64,000 bases of DNA from Planotetraspora sp. A-T 1434. Lineage in GTDB: Bacteria; Actinomycetota; Actinomycetes; Streptosporangiales; Streptosporangiaceae. The stretch lies in the NCBI RefSeq assembly GCF_025420585.1, contig NZ_JAOEGB010000001.1, positions 620,001 to 684,000 of the forward strand, written 5' to 3'. Under the pieces are notes generated by a model. That model was not told where the DNA came from and searched no databases. It was given only the letters and a program-made list of their open reading frames with translations. The position numbers were made by a program, and so were the translations under genes. Below, one piece after another: positions 36,868 to 44,818 of this stretch (positions are counted from its first letter, which is position 1; every line of letters begins with the position of its first letter).

Positions 36868-37257
36868 TCAGGACTCGGCCGCGGTGAGCGCGCCGTACTC
36901 GGCCGAGGACAGCAGGTCCTCCGGCTCCCCCTCGATGCGGACGCGGAACAGCCAGCCCTCGCCGTACGGGTCGGAGTTGACCAGCGAGGGGTCGTCCACG
37001 ACGGCCGGGTTGACCTCCACGACCTCGCCGCCGACGGGGGCGAAGATGTCGCTCACCGACTTCGTCGACTCGACCTCGCCGACCGCGTCTCCGGCGGCGA
37101 CGCTGGCGCCCACCTCGGGCACCTGCACGTAGACGACGTCGCCGAGCTGCTCGGCGGCGTACGCCGTGATGCCCACCGTCACGGTGAGGCCGTCATCGAG
37201 CCCGGCCACCCACTCGTGCTCCTTGGTGTAGCTCAGCTCGTCGGGAATGCTGCTCAC
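36868..37257 (-). CDS. gcvH: Glycine cleavage system H protein
   Basis: The 129-residue lipoyl carrier has Lys66 in [10 protein letters not shown] as the lipoylation site and the conserved YTKEHEW N-terminus. It shuttles the aminomethyl group between P, T and L proteins. It overlaps gcvT by 4 nt and lies 28 nt before sdaA. Confidence 0.96.
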   Translation of the reverse strand: MSSIPDELSYTKEHEWVAGLDDGLTVTVGITAYAAEQLGDVVYVQVPEVGASVAAGDAVGEVESTKSVSDIFAPVGGEVVEVNPAVVDDPSLVNSDPYGEGWLFRVRIEGEPEDLLSSAEYGALTAAES

Positions 37258-38435
37258 TTGCTCCTCCTGTAGAAAGGCAGGTCAACGACGTCGACCGGTT
37301 CATGGCTACCACGGATGTCGACCGCCAGGCTCCCGCCGCCGTCCAGAGCGGCCGCGGACACGTACGCCATGGCGATGGGCTTGCCGAGCGACTGCGACGG
37401 GGCTCCGCTGGTCACCTCGCCGACGACCACGCCGTGCTGGGTGACGGGGTAGCCGTGGCGGGGCACCCTGCGGCCGCGCGCCACCAGGCCGACGAGCCGG
37501 CGATCGCTCCCACCCCGCGCGGCGACTCCCTCAGCGACTCCCTCAGCGGCTTGCTCAGCGGCTTGCTCAGCGGCTTGCTCAGCGGCTTGCTCAGCGGCCT
37601 GCTCGGCCCGGGCGGACAGGGCCTCCCGGCCCACGAAGTCGCCCGGCTTGTCGAACCGCACCACCCGGCCCAGCCCGGCGTCGAACGGCGTCAGGTCCGC
37701 GCTCAGCTCGTTGCCGTAGAGCGGCATGCCGGCCTCCAGGCGCAGCGTGTCGCGGGCGGACAGCCCGGCGGGGATGAGCCCGAGCCCGGCACCCGCCTCG
37801 GCGAGCGCGTTCCAGAGCGGCACCGCGTCCTCGTTGCGGATGAACAGCTCGAACCCGTCCTCGCCGGTGTACCCGGTGCGGGCGATGAGGGCCTCGAACC
37901 CGGCGACGGTGCCGGGGAGGCCCGCGTAGTACTTGAGGCCGTCCAGGTCGGCGTCGGTCAGCTTGCGCAGGATCTCGGTGCTGTTCGGCCCCTGCACCGC
38001 GATCAGCGCGTAGGAGTCCGACCGGTCCTCCACCCGGGCGTCGTACGGCGCGGCCCGCTCGGCCAGCGCCGCGGCCACCGGGGCGTAGTTGGACGCGTTG
38101 GCGACGACCATGAACTCCTCGTCCGCGAGCCGGTAGACGATCAGGTCGTCGAGTACGCCGCCGTCCTCGTTCACGATCATGGTGTAGCGGGCACGGCCCG
38201 GGTCGAGGGCGCTCAGGTGGCCCACCAGCGCGTAGTCGAGCGCCTCACCCGCCTGCGGCCCGGTGACGAAGATCTCCCCCATGTGGGACAGGTCGAAGAG
38301 GCCCGCGGCGGTCCGCACGGCGTTGTGCTCGGCCGACTCGCTGCCATAACGGAGCGGCATCAGCCACCCGGCGAAGTCGGTAAGCGTCGCGCCCAGGCTC
38401 TCATGAACCTCACGCAACGGAGTAGATCGGGACAT
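37254..38435 (-). CDS. gcvT: Glycine cleavage system T protein (aminomethyltransferase)
   Basis: The 393-residue folate-dependent enzyme has [30 protein letters not shown] and [12 protein letters not shown]. The C-terminal barrel is interrupted near residues 278-305 by an Ala-Glu-Gln run (AEQA repeated five times, then AEGVAEGV). The run lies in a predicted loop before the [20 protein letters not shown] segment. It is transcribed with gcvH and sdaA behind a glycine riboswitch. gcvP is not in the window. Confidence 0.95.
   Translation of the reverse strand: MSRSTPLREVHESLGATLTDFAGWLMPLRYGSESAEHNAVRTAAGLFDLSHMGEIFVTGPQAGEALDYALVGHLSALDPGRARYTMIVNEDGGVLDDLIVYRLADEEFMVVANASNYAPVAAALAERAAPYDARVEDRSDSYALIAVQGPNSTEILRKLTDADLDGLKYYAGLPGTVAGFEALIARTGYTGEDGFELFIRNEDAVPLWNALAEAGAGLGLIPAGLSARDTLRLEAGMPLYGNELSADLTPFDAGLGRVVRFDKPGDFVGREALSARAEQAAEQAAEQAAEQAAEQAAEGVAEGVAARGGSDRRLVGLVARGRRVPRHGYPVTQHGVVVGEVTSGAPSQSLGKPIAMAYVSAAALDGGGSLAVDIRGSHEPVDVVDLPFYRRSK
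37522..37608. repeat. In-frame 12-bp tandem repeat within gcvT
   Basis: The 12-bp unit GCTTGCTCAGCG occurs about five times, preceded by two GACTCCCTCAGC units. The 12-bp period keeps the frame and inserts about 28 residues into GcvT. Low sequence divergence between units suggests recent expansion. Confidence 0.85.
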
Positions 38436-38480
38436 GAACGCACCTCAGGAGGACGGATGCTGCGTCGGACTATTGGGCAT

Positions 38481-38690
38481 CCTCCCCCTCTGTCATCGGT
38501 GCCTGAGAGCTTCGCCCGTTCTTTGCCGGACTTTCACCTTCGGCGAGGCCGTACCCTCGGCACGTGCCTTCTTTCCAGAGGTCACCTGGCCCGCACGGTC
38601 CTTTGCCTTGAGAGGTTCGCGGGGAGGGCTTGCTCCTTCAGGGGCCCTGACCGGATGCCAGGACGCTCTCCCGCACGGGATCACCGGTGT
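38481..38690 (-). promoter_or_regulatory. Glycine riboswitch, tandem aptamers
   Basis: On the minus strand the leader of gcvT carries GCGGGAGAGC, CTGAAGGAGCAAG and CCTCTCAAGGCAAAGGACCG (aptamer 1). These are followed by GCCGAAGGTGAAAGTCCGGC and GCTCTCAGGCACCGATGACAG (aptamer 2). These are the conserved cores of the tandem glycine riboswitch, which activates gcv operons when glycine is high. About 45 nt remain between the second aptamer and the gcvT ATG for the expression platform. Confidence 0.9.
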
Positions 38691-38785
38691 ACGGCCCAGC
38701 CTAGCGGCTCAACTCCCGCGCCCTAACCGCGCGTTCCTGACCTTTCCTCCGCCCGAGGTTCGCGCGAGAGCGCACGCACAGCGAT

Positions 38786-39094
38786 CTATGCGCGATAGAT
38801 GTTGTGATAGCCGATGGCCAGCCACGTGACGATCGGCTCACCGGACTCGCCCTCTTCAACGGTGAACGTGAAAAGCGCGCGCCCATCTGGGGACGAGAAG
38901 CTCCACGTGAGCGAGTAAACTTCATCGATCTTGTGAATTCGTAGACGCCGAGGCCAGGGGACTCTCCCGGTGTGCGCCCCCTGGGCCAATGCGGGAACGA
39001 AGTGGTCGAAGACGACCTCTTGAAACATCTTCCGGTGCTCGACCGGCAGCTTGCGGAAGTCGTTGCCGAACTCCGCGGTGCGGCGATACTTCAC
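38786..39094 (-). CDS. RelE/ParE-superfamily toxin
   Basis: The 102-residue basic protein begins MKYRRTAEFGNDFRKLPVEH and has the strand pattern RLRIHKIDEVYSLTW and WLAIGYHNIYRA typical of RelE/ParE-fold toxins. It overlaps the antitoxin gene by 4 nt. Whether it cleaves mRNA or inhibits gyrase cannot be told. It is the terminal gene of the amine catabolism operon. Confidence 0.8.
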   Translation of the reverse strand: MKYRRTAEFGNDFRKLPVEHRKMFQEVVFDHFVPALAQGAHTGRVPWPRRLRIHKIDEVYSLTWSFSSPDGRALFTFTVEEGESGEPIVTWLAIGYHNIYRA

Positions 39095-39390
39095 GCGTCG
39101 GCCTGGAGGTCGGCGAACATCTCTTCCATCGTGTCGAAGGTCTTGACACGTCCCTCGGCGACGTCGTCCTTTGCCCTCGTCAGCTTCTCCTGCCAGTGGG
39201 GCGTGTAGAACCAGGCGTCTTCCTCCGGGATGATTCGAGCGAGACGCCGACCGTCCCTGGTGAGGATCGTGTGGACGTGGCCGTACACCGCCTGGTTGAC
39301 CAGTTCGGCCAGGTCCTTGCGGGCCTGCGTGGTGCTGACTTCCTGAACTGTGTAGGGCGGTGGCGGAAAATCGGAAGCGGCTTCGCTCAT
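39091..39390 (-). CDS. Phd/YefM-family antitoxin
   Basis: The 99-residue protein has a Phd/YefM DNA-binding domain (STTQARKDLAELVNQAVYGH, then TRDGRRLARIIPEED) and an acidic C-terminal toxin-binding tail. Its ATG overlaps the TGA of the upstream amidotransferase (ATGA), an unusual coupling to a metabolic gene. The start region includes GTACATTAGGTAC, a possible autoregulatory site. Confidence 0.85.
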   Translation of the reverse strand: MSEAASDFPPPPYTVQEVSTTQARKDLAELVNQAVYGHVHTILTRDGRRLARIIPEEDAWFYTPHWQEKLTRAKDDVAEGRVKTFDTMEEMFADLQADA

Positions 39391-40088
39391 GTACCTAATG
39401 TACGCCTTGCATGCTTCACCAGGGCGTGGAAGAGGGGGCCGTCCTCGTCGGCTTCGGGATGCCACTGGACGGCGAGGGCGAAGGGATGGCCGGGCAGTTC
39501 GACGGCCTCGATCGTGCCGTCCTCTGACTCGGCGGTGACTTCCAGCCCGTCTCCGAGACGGTCGATCGCCTGGTGGTGATAGTGCGCCGGGGTCAGGTCC
39601 TCGGAGTCGTAGATCTTCGCCAGGCCGGGCGAGAGCCGTACGGGGACGCGGCCGAAGGTGCCCGGGGCGGGGGAGTGGGCGGTGTGGCCCACCACGTCGG
39701 GGAGGTGCTGGTGGAGCGTGCCGCCCCTGGCCACGTTGAGGACCTGGAGCCCGCGGCAGATGCCGAGGAACGGCAGGCCGGAGCCGAGGGCTGCTTCCAT
39801 GAGCCCGAACTCCGCCTCATCCCGAAATTCGCGGACATAGCCGGTCTGCTCTTGCGGGCGAGCGCCGTACCTCGCCGGATCGATGTCGCCCCCGCCCGCG
39901 ATGATCAGCCCGTCGAGCCGTTCGACCAGCACTGACGGTTCTCCGGCGGGCGGCAGGATGACGGCCTGCCCGCCTGCCCGGGTGACGTGCTCGACGTACA
40001 TGTACGGCAGCAGCGCGGTCGTCATCTCCCACACGGTGAACTTGGCGGGTTCGACGTAGCACGTGATGCCGATGACGGGCCGAGACAT
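39387..40088 (-). CDS. puuD: Gamma-glutamyl-GABA hydrolase (PuuD-like class I amidotransferase)
   Basis: The 233-residue enzyme has the nucleophile Cys in FLGICRGLQVLN, the catalytic His and Glu in AVQWHPEADE, and the oxyanion stretch IIAGGGDIDPARYG. PuuD-type enzymes release the gamma-glutamyl group at the end of the glutamylated amine pathway. The ATG at 40088 gives the standard RPVIGITCY start. It is fourth in the operon after GS-like, aldehyde dehydrogenase and SDR genes. Confidence 0.9.
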   Translation of the reverse strand: MSRPVIGITCYVEPAKFTVWEMTTALLPYMYVEHVTRAGGQAVILPPAGEPSVLVERLDGLIIAGGGDIDPARYGARPQEQTGYVREFRDEAEFGLMEAALGSGLPFLGICRGLQVLNVARGGTLHQHLPDVVGHTAHSPAPGTFGRVPVRLSPGLAKIYDSEDLTPAHYHHQAIDRLGDGLEVTAESEDGTIEAVELPGHPFALAVQWHPEADEDGPLFHALVKHARRTLGT

Positions 40089-40178
40089 GCTCTCCCTCGG
40101 TGGCTGTGTGGATGGCCGGGCGGCGGGCGCCGCCACCGCCCGGCTTTCTCCTTGGGTGTCCTACAAGACCGGCATGCC

Positions 40179-40943
40179 CTACAGGGGGGTGACGTACGCG
40201 CCGGAGATGCCGCCGTCGACGAGGAATTCCGAGGCGGTGATGAAGCTGGAGTCGTCGGAGGCGAGGAACGCGACGGCGGCCGCGATCTCCTCGGCGCGGG
40301 CGAACCGGCCGATCGGCACGTGAACGAGGCGGCGCTGCGCCCGCTCGGGGTCCTTCGCGAACAGCTCCCGCAGCAGCGGCGTGTCGACCGGGCCCGGGCA
40401 GAGCGCGTTCACGCGGATGCCCTCGCGGGCGAACTGGACGCCCAACTCCCGGCTCATCGCGAGGACGCCGCCCTTGGACGCCGTGTACGAGATCTGCGAG
40501 GTCGCCGAGCCCATCACCGCCACGAACGACGCGGTGTTGATGATCGACCCCTTGCCCTGCCGCCGCATGTACGGGATGACGTGCTTGCAGCACAGGTACA
40601 CGCTGGTGAGGTTGACCTCCTGCACCCGGCGCCAGGCGTCGATGCCGGTGTCGAGGATGGAGTCGTCGTCCGGCGGCGAGATCCCCGCGTTGTTGAACGC
40701 GATGTCGACGCTTCCGTACGTGTCGAACGCGGTCTGATACATCCGGACGACGTCGTCCTCATTGGCGACGTCGGCCTTGACGAACAGGCCGCCGGCCTCG
40801 TCGGCCACCTTGGCGCCGGCCACCTCGTCGAGGTCCACGGCCACGATCTTCGCGCCCTCCTGGGCGAACCGCTGGGCCGTGGCCAGCCCGATGCCGCTCC
40901 CCGCTCCCGTGATGACGGCGACGCGGTCCTGCAAACGCTGCAT
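40179..40943 (-). CDS. Short-chain dehydrogenase/reductase
   Basis: The 254-residue classical SDR has the NAD-binding TGAGSGIGLATAQ, NNAGISPP, the catalytic Ser, and YTASKGG with active-site Tyr and Lys. Asp36 in VAVDLDE suggests a preference for NAD over NADP. Its role in the amine pathway is unclear; it could oxidise a hydroxylated intermediate or amino alcohol product. It starts 4 nt after the aldehyde dehydrogenase stop. Confidence 0.9.
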   Translation of the reverse strand: MQRLQDRVAVITGAGSGIGLATAQRFAQEGAKIVAVDLDEVAGAKVADEAGGLFVKADVANEDDVVRMYQTAFDTYGSVDIAFNNAGISPPDDDSILDTGIDAWRRVQEVNLTSVYLCCKHVIPYMRRQGKGSIINTASFVAVMGSATSQISYTASKGGVLAMSRELGVQFAREGIRVNALCPGPVDTPLLRELFAKDPERAQRRLVHVPIGRFARAEEIAAAVAFLASDDSSFITASEFLVDGGISGAYVTPL

Positions 40944-40947
40944 ATGT

Positions 40948-42327
40948 CTACTCCGTGGAAATGAAGACGTTCTTGGTCTCGGTGAAGGCGGCGAGCGCGT
41001 CGGGGCCGAGCTCCCGGCCGAGGCCGGACTGCTTGAAGCCGCCGAACGGCGTCCAGTAGCGGACGCTGGAATGCGAGTTCACCGACAGGTTGCCCGCCTC
41101 GACGGCCCGGGCCACCCGCAGTGCCCGCCCGACGTCCCGCGTCCAGATCGACCCCGAAAGGCCGTATGTCGTGTTGTTCGCGATCTGTACGGCATGGGCC
41201 TCGTCGTCGAACGGCACGACGGAGACCACCGGCCCGAAGATCTCCTCGGTGAACGCCCGGTGGAAGGCCCCCGACCCTCCCGCGAGCGGGTCGAATCCGG
41301 CGGGCGCCGCCAGCACGGCCGGCGCGAACCAGTAGCCCGGCCCACTCGGGCACGACCCCGCCGCGTGGACTCCCTCCGCGCCGACGAACGACGCCACCCG
41401 GTCCCGGTGCTCGGCGCTGATCAACGGGCCCATCTCGCTGGCCGGATCGAGCGGATCGCCCACCTTGATCGCTTGTACGGCGTGCGAGAGCCGTACGAGG
41501 AAGTCGTCGTAGACGGAACGCTCCACCAGGATGCGGGAGCGGGCGCAGCAGTCCTGGCCTGAGTTGTCGAAGACCGCCATCGGAGCCGACGAGGCCGCCC
41601 TGTCCAGGTCGGAGTCGGCGAAGACGATGTTGGCGCTCTTGCCGCCGAGCTCCAGCGTCACCCGCTTGACCTGGCTCGCCGCCTGGGCCGCGATCAGCTT
41701 GCCGACCTCGGTCGAGCCCGTGAACACGATCTTGCGCACGTCGGGGTGGTCGACGAGCCGGGCGCCCGCGACCTCACCCTCGCCGGGGATGACCTGGAGG
41801 ACGCCCTCCGGCAGCCCGGCTTCGAGGGCCAGCTCGGCGAGCCTCCGCGCGGTCAGCGGCGTCCACTCGGCGGGCTTGACGATCACGGTGTTCCCCGCCG
41901 CCAGCGCCGGGGCGACCCCCCAGGTCATGATGACCATCGGGAAGTTCCACGGCACGATCACGCCGACGACGCCCAGCGGCTCCTGGAAGGTCACGTCCAC
42001 GCCGCCGGCGACGGGGATCTGCCTGCCATGGTCCCGCTCGGGCGCCCCCGCGTAGAAGTGGAGGACGTCCCGGACGTTCCCCGCCTCCCAGCGGGCGTTC
42101 CCGGCCGTGTGCCCGGCATTGGCGATCTCCAGGCGGGCCAGCTCCTCGGCATGGTCTTCGACCTTCTCGGCGAACCGCCGCAGCAGCCGCGCCCGGTCTC
42201 CGGGGCTCACGGACCGCCAGGTCGCGAACGCGTCCTTCGCCCGCTCCACCGCGCGGTCCACCTCGGTGGCGTCCGCCATCTCGACCTCGGCGATCACTTC
42301 CTCGGTCGCCGGATTGACTATCTTCAC
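40948..42327 (-). CDS. Aldehyde dehydrogenase (PuuC-like)
   Basis: From the GTG at 42327, which overlaps the upstream stop (GTGA), the protein has 459 residues, slightly short for the family. It has the NAD-binding IVPWNFPMVIMTWGVAPAL, the Glu in TLELGGKSANIV and the catalytic Cys in NSGQDCCARSR. In context it oxidises the gamma-glutamyl aminoaldehyde to the acid. A much longer open frame upstream is a shadow of the GS gene. Confidence 0.92.
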   Translation of the reverse strand: MKIVNPATEEVIAEVEMADATEVDRAVERAKDAFATWRSVSPGDRARLLRRFAEKVEDHAEELARLEIANAGHTAGNARWEAGNVRDVLHFYAGAPERDHGRQIPVAGGVDVTFQEPLGVVGVIVPWNFPMVIMTWGVAPALAAGNTVIVKPAEWTPLTARRLAELALEAGLPEGVLQVIPGEGEVAGARLVDHPDVRKIVFTGSTEVGKLIAAQAASQVKRVTLELGGKSANIVFADSDLDRAASSAPMAVFDNSGQDCCARSRILVERSVYDDFLVRLSHAVQAIKVGDPLDPASEMGPLISAEHRDRVASFVGAEGVHAAGSCPSGPGYWFAPAVLAAPAGFDPLAGGSGAFHRAFTEEIFGPVVSVVPFDDEAHAVQIANNTTYGLSGSIWTRDVGRALRVARAVEAGNLSVNSHSSVRYWTPFGGFKQSGLGRELGPDALAAFTETKNVFISTE

Positions 42328-43670
42328 AGCCTTTCGAACCCCCGATAGAGCTCCCAGTCGGTGACCGCCGCGTCGAAGGCGGCCAGCTCGACCCTTGCGT
42401 TGTTGGCGTAGTGCTCGACGACGTCCTTGCCGAAGGCCGCCTCGGCGAGCTCCGAGCCCTCCCAGAGCGACAGGGCGTCGCGGAGCGTGGTCGGCACCGT
42501 CTCGGCTCCGGCCGCGTAGGCGTTCCCGGCGAACGGCTCCTCCAGGGGGAGCTCCTCCTCGATTCCGCGCAGGCCGGCGGCGATCAGCGCGGACACCGCG
42601 AGGTAGGGGTTGACGTCGCCGCCGGGCACGCGGTTCTCCACGCGCAGCGACGGCCCGTGGCCGACGAGGCGGAGCGAGCAGGTCCGGTTGTCGATGCCCC
42701 ACTTCACGGCGGTGGGCGCGAAGCTGCCCGGCACGAACCGCTTGTAGGAGTTGATGTTGGGCGCGTAGAGGAGGGTCAGCTCTCTGAGCGCCGCGAGCTG
42801 GCCCGCGATGAAGTGCCGCCCGGTCTTCGACAGCCCGTACGGCTCCTGCCCCGCCATGACCGGACGGCCGTCCTCGTCGCGCAGGGAGATGTGGATGTGG
42901 CAGGAGTTGCCCTCGCGCTGGTTCGGCTTGGCCATGAACGTGATCGACCTGCCCTCCTGGGCGGCGATCTCCTTGGCGCCGTTCTTGTAGATCACATGGT
43001 TGTCGCAGGTCGCGAGCGCGTCGGCGTACCGGAAGACGATCTCGTGCTGGCCGAGGTTGCACTCGCCCTTCGCGGACTCGACGTACAGCCCGGCGCCCTC
43101 CATGTCACGCATGATCTTTCTCAGCAGCGGCTCGATCCGGGCCGTGCCGAGCAGGGAGTAGTCCACGTTGTAGAGGTTGGCCGGGGTCAGATCACGGTAG
43201 GCGCGCTGCCAGGCCTCCTCATAGGTGTCGTTGTAGACGACGAACTCCAGCTCGGTGCCCACGAAGGCGGTCCAGCCGTGCTCGGCCAGCCGGGCCGCCT
43301 GCTTGCGCAGGATCTGCCGGGGGGAGGCGATGACGTCCGAGCCGTCCTCCCAGACCAGGTCCGCCAGCAGCAGGACCGTGCCCTCCTGCCACGGCACCCG
43401 GCGCAGCGTCGCGAGGTCGGGCTTCATCACGAAGTCGCCGTAGCCCCGTTCCCAGGACGACATCGCATAGCCGTCCACCGTGTTCATATCGACGTCGACC
43501 GCGAGCAGGTAGTTGCAGCCCTCGGCGGCGTGCCCCAGCACCTCCTCCAGGAAGTACCGCGCCGAGAGTCGTTTCCCCTGCAAGCGGCCCTGCATGTCGG
43601 TGACGGCGAGCAGGACGGTGTCCACGCGGCCCGCCTCGACGTCGCCGCGAAGCTGTTCCACGCTCAGCAC
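42324..43670 (-). CDS. Glutamine synthetase-like gamma-glutamylamine synthetase
   Basis: The 448-residue protein has the GS beta-grasp domain and catalytic motifs VGTELEFVVYNDT, NQREGNSCHIHISL, SYKRFVPGSFAPT and RVENRVPGGDVNPYLA. It differs from true GlnA in sequence around the ammonium site and sits with aldehyde dehydrogenase and PuuD genes, so it probably glutamylates a polyamine or ethanolamine, as GlnA3/GlnA4 do in Streptomyces. The GTG at 43670 follows AGGAGG. It is the first gene of the operon. Confidence 0.88.
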   Translation of the reverse strand: MLSVEQLRGDVEAGRVDTVLLAVTDMQGRLQGKRLSARYFLEEVLGHAAEGCNYLLAVDVDMNTVDGYAMSSWERGYGDFVMKPDLATLRRVPWQEGTVLLLADLVWEDGSDVIASPRQILRKQAARLAEHGWTAFVGTELEFVVYNDTYEEAWQRAYRDLTPANLYNVDYSLLGTARIEPLLRKIMRDMEGAGLYVESAKGECNLGQHEIVFRYADALATCDNHVIYKNGAKEIAAQEGRSITFMAKPNQREGNSCHIHISLRDEDGRPVMAGQEPYGLSKTGRHFIAGQLAALRELTLLYAPNINSYKRFVPGSFAPTAVKWGIDNRTCSLRLVGHGPSLRVENRVPGGDVNPYLAVSALIAAGLRGIEEELPLEEPFAGNAYAAGAETVPTTLRDALSLWEGSELAEAAFGKDVVEHYANNARVELAAFDAAVTDWELYRGFERL

Positions 43671-43688
43671 GGCGCCTCCTGTCCAAAA

Positions 43689-43702
43689 GTCTGGAATCAG
43701 AC
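43689..43702. promoter_or_regulatory. Candidate operator for the FadR-like regulator
   Basis: GTCTG-GAAT-CAGAC, 19 bp upstream of the GS-like start and in the divergent region shared with the FCD-domain regulator, has perfect 5-bp arms. Short GntR/FadR-family operators have this form. Confidence 0.4.
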
Positions 43703-43833
43703 CATTGAAGGGCATGCAAGCACCAGGCCCCGCCCTTAGTCAACAATGCTCTTAGGGTTAACCTCAGGCCACGCGGGGGTGTGGGGGCGTTCCGAACCTC
43801 CGCCCGTGGCCTGGACGCGAAGGGACGGCGGGC

Positions 43834-44772
43834 ATGGAGACCACCTCGGCGCGGGCCTCCACCGCGCGGCCGTACGACTCGGGCCCCGGAGCTGCGAAGA
43901 CGGGCGTCGCGAAGAGGGGGACCGCCGAGACGGGAGGCACGGAGACGGGGACCGCCGAGACGGGTGCCGTGAAGGGGCCCGAGGGGAAGGCGGGCTCCGT
44001 GAAGGCAGGCTCCGTGAAGGCAGGCTTCGTGAAGACCGGCGGCTTCGGGGCGGGCGGAGCGGGGGCGGTCTCGTTGCTTCGGCCCGTCAGGGCGGGCAAC
44101 GCCTTCGAGGAGACCGTCGAACGACTGCTCCAGGCGATCAAGCTCGGCGTCGTCGCGCACGGGGAGAAGCTGCCCCCCGAACGGGAGCTCGCCGCCCAGC
44201 TCGGCATCAGCCGGGTTACTCTGCGGGAGGCCATCCGCGCGCTTCAGGACGCCGGTTACCTCGACGTACGGCGGGGCCGTTACGGCGGGGCCTTCGTGGT
44301 CTACCAGCCGCCCAACCCCCGGAAGGGCGACCTGCGCAGGGCCGTCAACGAGATGGGCCCCAGCGAGCTGGACGACGCGCTGACCTTCCGGATGGCCGTC
44401 GAATGCGGCGCGGCCCAGGTCCTCGCGTGCTCCGGGCTCACGCCGGCGCAGCGGGAGACGCTCACCTCCCGGCTGGCCGGGGTCAACGACGCGGCCCCGG
44501 CCGACTACCGGCGGATGGACACCGCGTTCCACCTTGCCATCGCGGAACTGACCGGATCGCGGCTGCTCGCCGCGGCCTGCGCCGACGCCCGCCTCCGGGT
44601 GACCGACCTGCTCAACGCCATCCCCGTGCTGCGGCCCAACATCGAGCACGCGGCGGCGCAGCACGCCGCCATCGTGGACGCGATTCTCGCGGGAGATCCC
44701 GAGGCCGCCCGCCGTGCGGTGGCCGAGCACCTGGAGGGCACGGCGGCCCTCCTGCGTGGCTTTCTCGCCTAA
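43834..44772 (+). CDS. FadR-subfamily GntR regulator with repetitive N-terminal extension
   Basis: The 312-residue protein has a winged HTH at about 88-155 (KLPPERELAAQLGISRVTLR) and an FCD ligand domain (about 165-305) with the usual metal-binding His residues (FHLAIAE, AAQHAAI). Residues 1-80 are a low-complexity extension with KAGSVKAGSVKAGF repeats, encoded by a 15-bp tandem repeat near 43990-44035. The true start may be internal. Divergent to the amine operon, it is the likely local regulator. Confidence 0.88.
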   Translation: METTSARASTARPYDSGPGAAKTGVAKRGTAETGGTETGTAETGAVKGPEGKAGSVKAGSVKAGFVKTGGFGAGGAGAVSLLRPVRAGNAFEETVERLLQAIKLGVVAHGEKLPPERELAAQLGISRVTLREAIRALQDAGYLDVRRGRYGGAFVVYQPPNPRKGDLRRAVNEMGPSELDDALTFRMAVECGAAQVLACSGLTPAQRETLTSRLAGVNDAAPADYRRMDTAFHLAIAELTGSRLLAAACADARLRVTDLLNAIPVLRPNIEHAAAQHAAIVDAILAGDPEAARRAVAEHLEGTAALLRGFLA

Positions 44773-44783
44773 CCACTCGATTG

Positions 44784-44818
44784 CCCCCGTAGCATCGGGG
44801 GTCGGGGATTTCATTTTA
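44784..44818 (+). terminator. Stem-loop after the FadR-like gene
   Basis: CCCCCG-N6-CGGGGG starts 12 nt after the stop and is followed by a T-containing stretch (ATTTCATTTT), consistent with intrinsic termination. Confidence 0.5.

Noticed and set aside
38893-38925. Antisense ORFs over the toxin-antitoxin pair as an additional small gene
   Set aside because: They only mirror the toxin coding region and have no ribosome-binding site or family match.
40948-43062. A 704-codon minus-strand frame reaching upstream of the aldehyde dehydrogenase
   Set aside because: The N-terminal half is an out-of-frame shadow of the GS-like gene; the dehydrogenase starts at the GTG that overlaps the GS stop.
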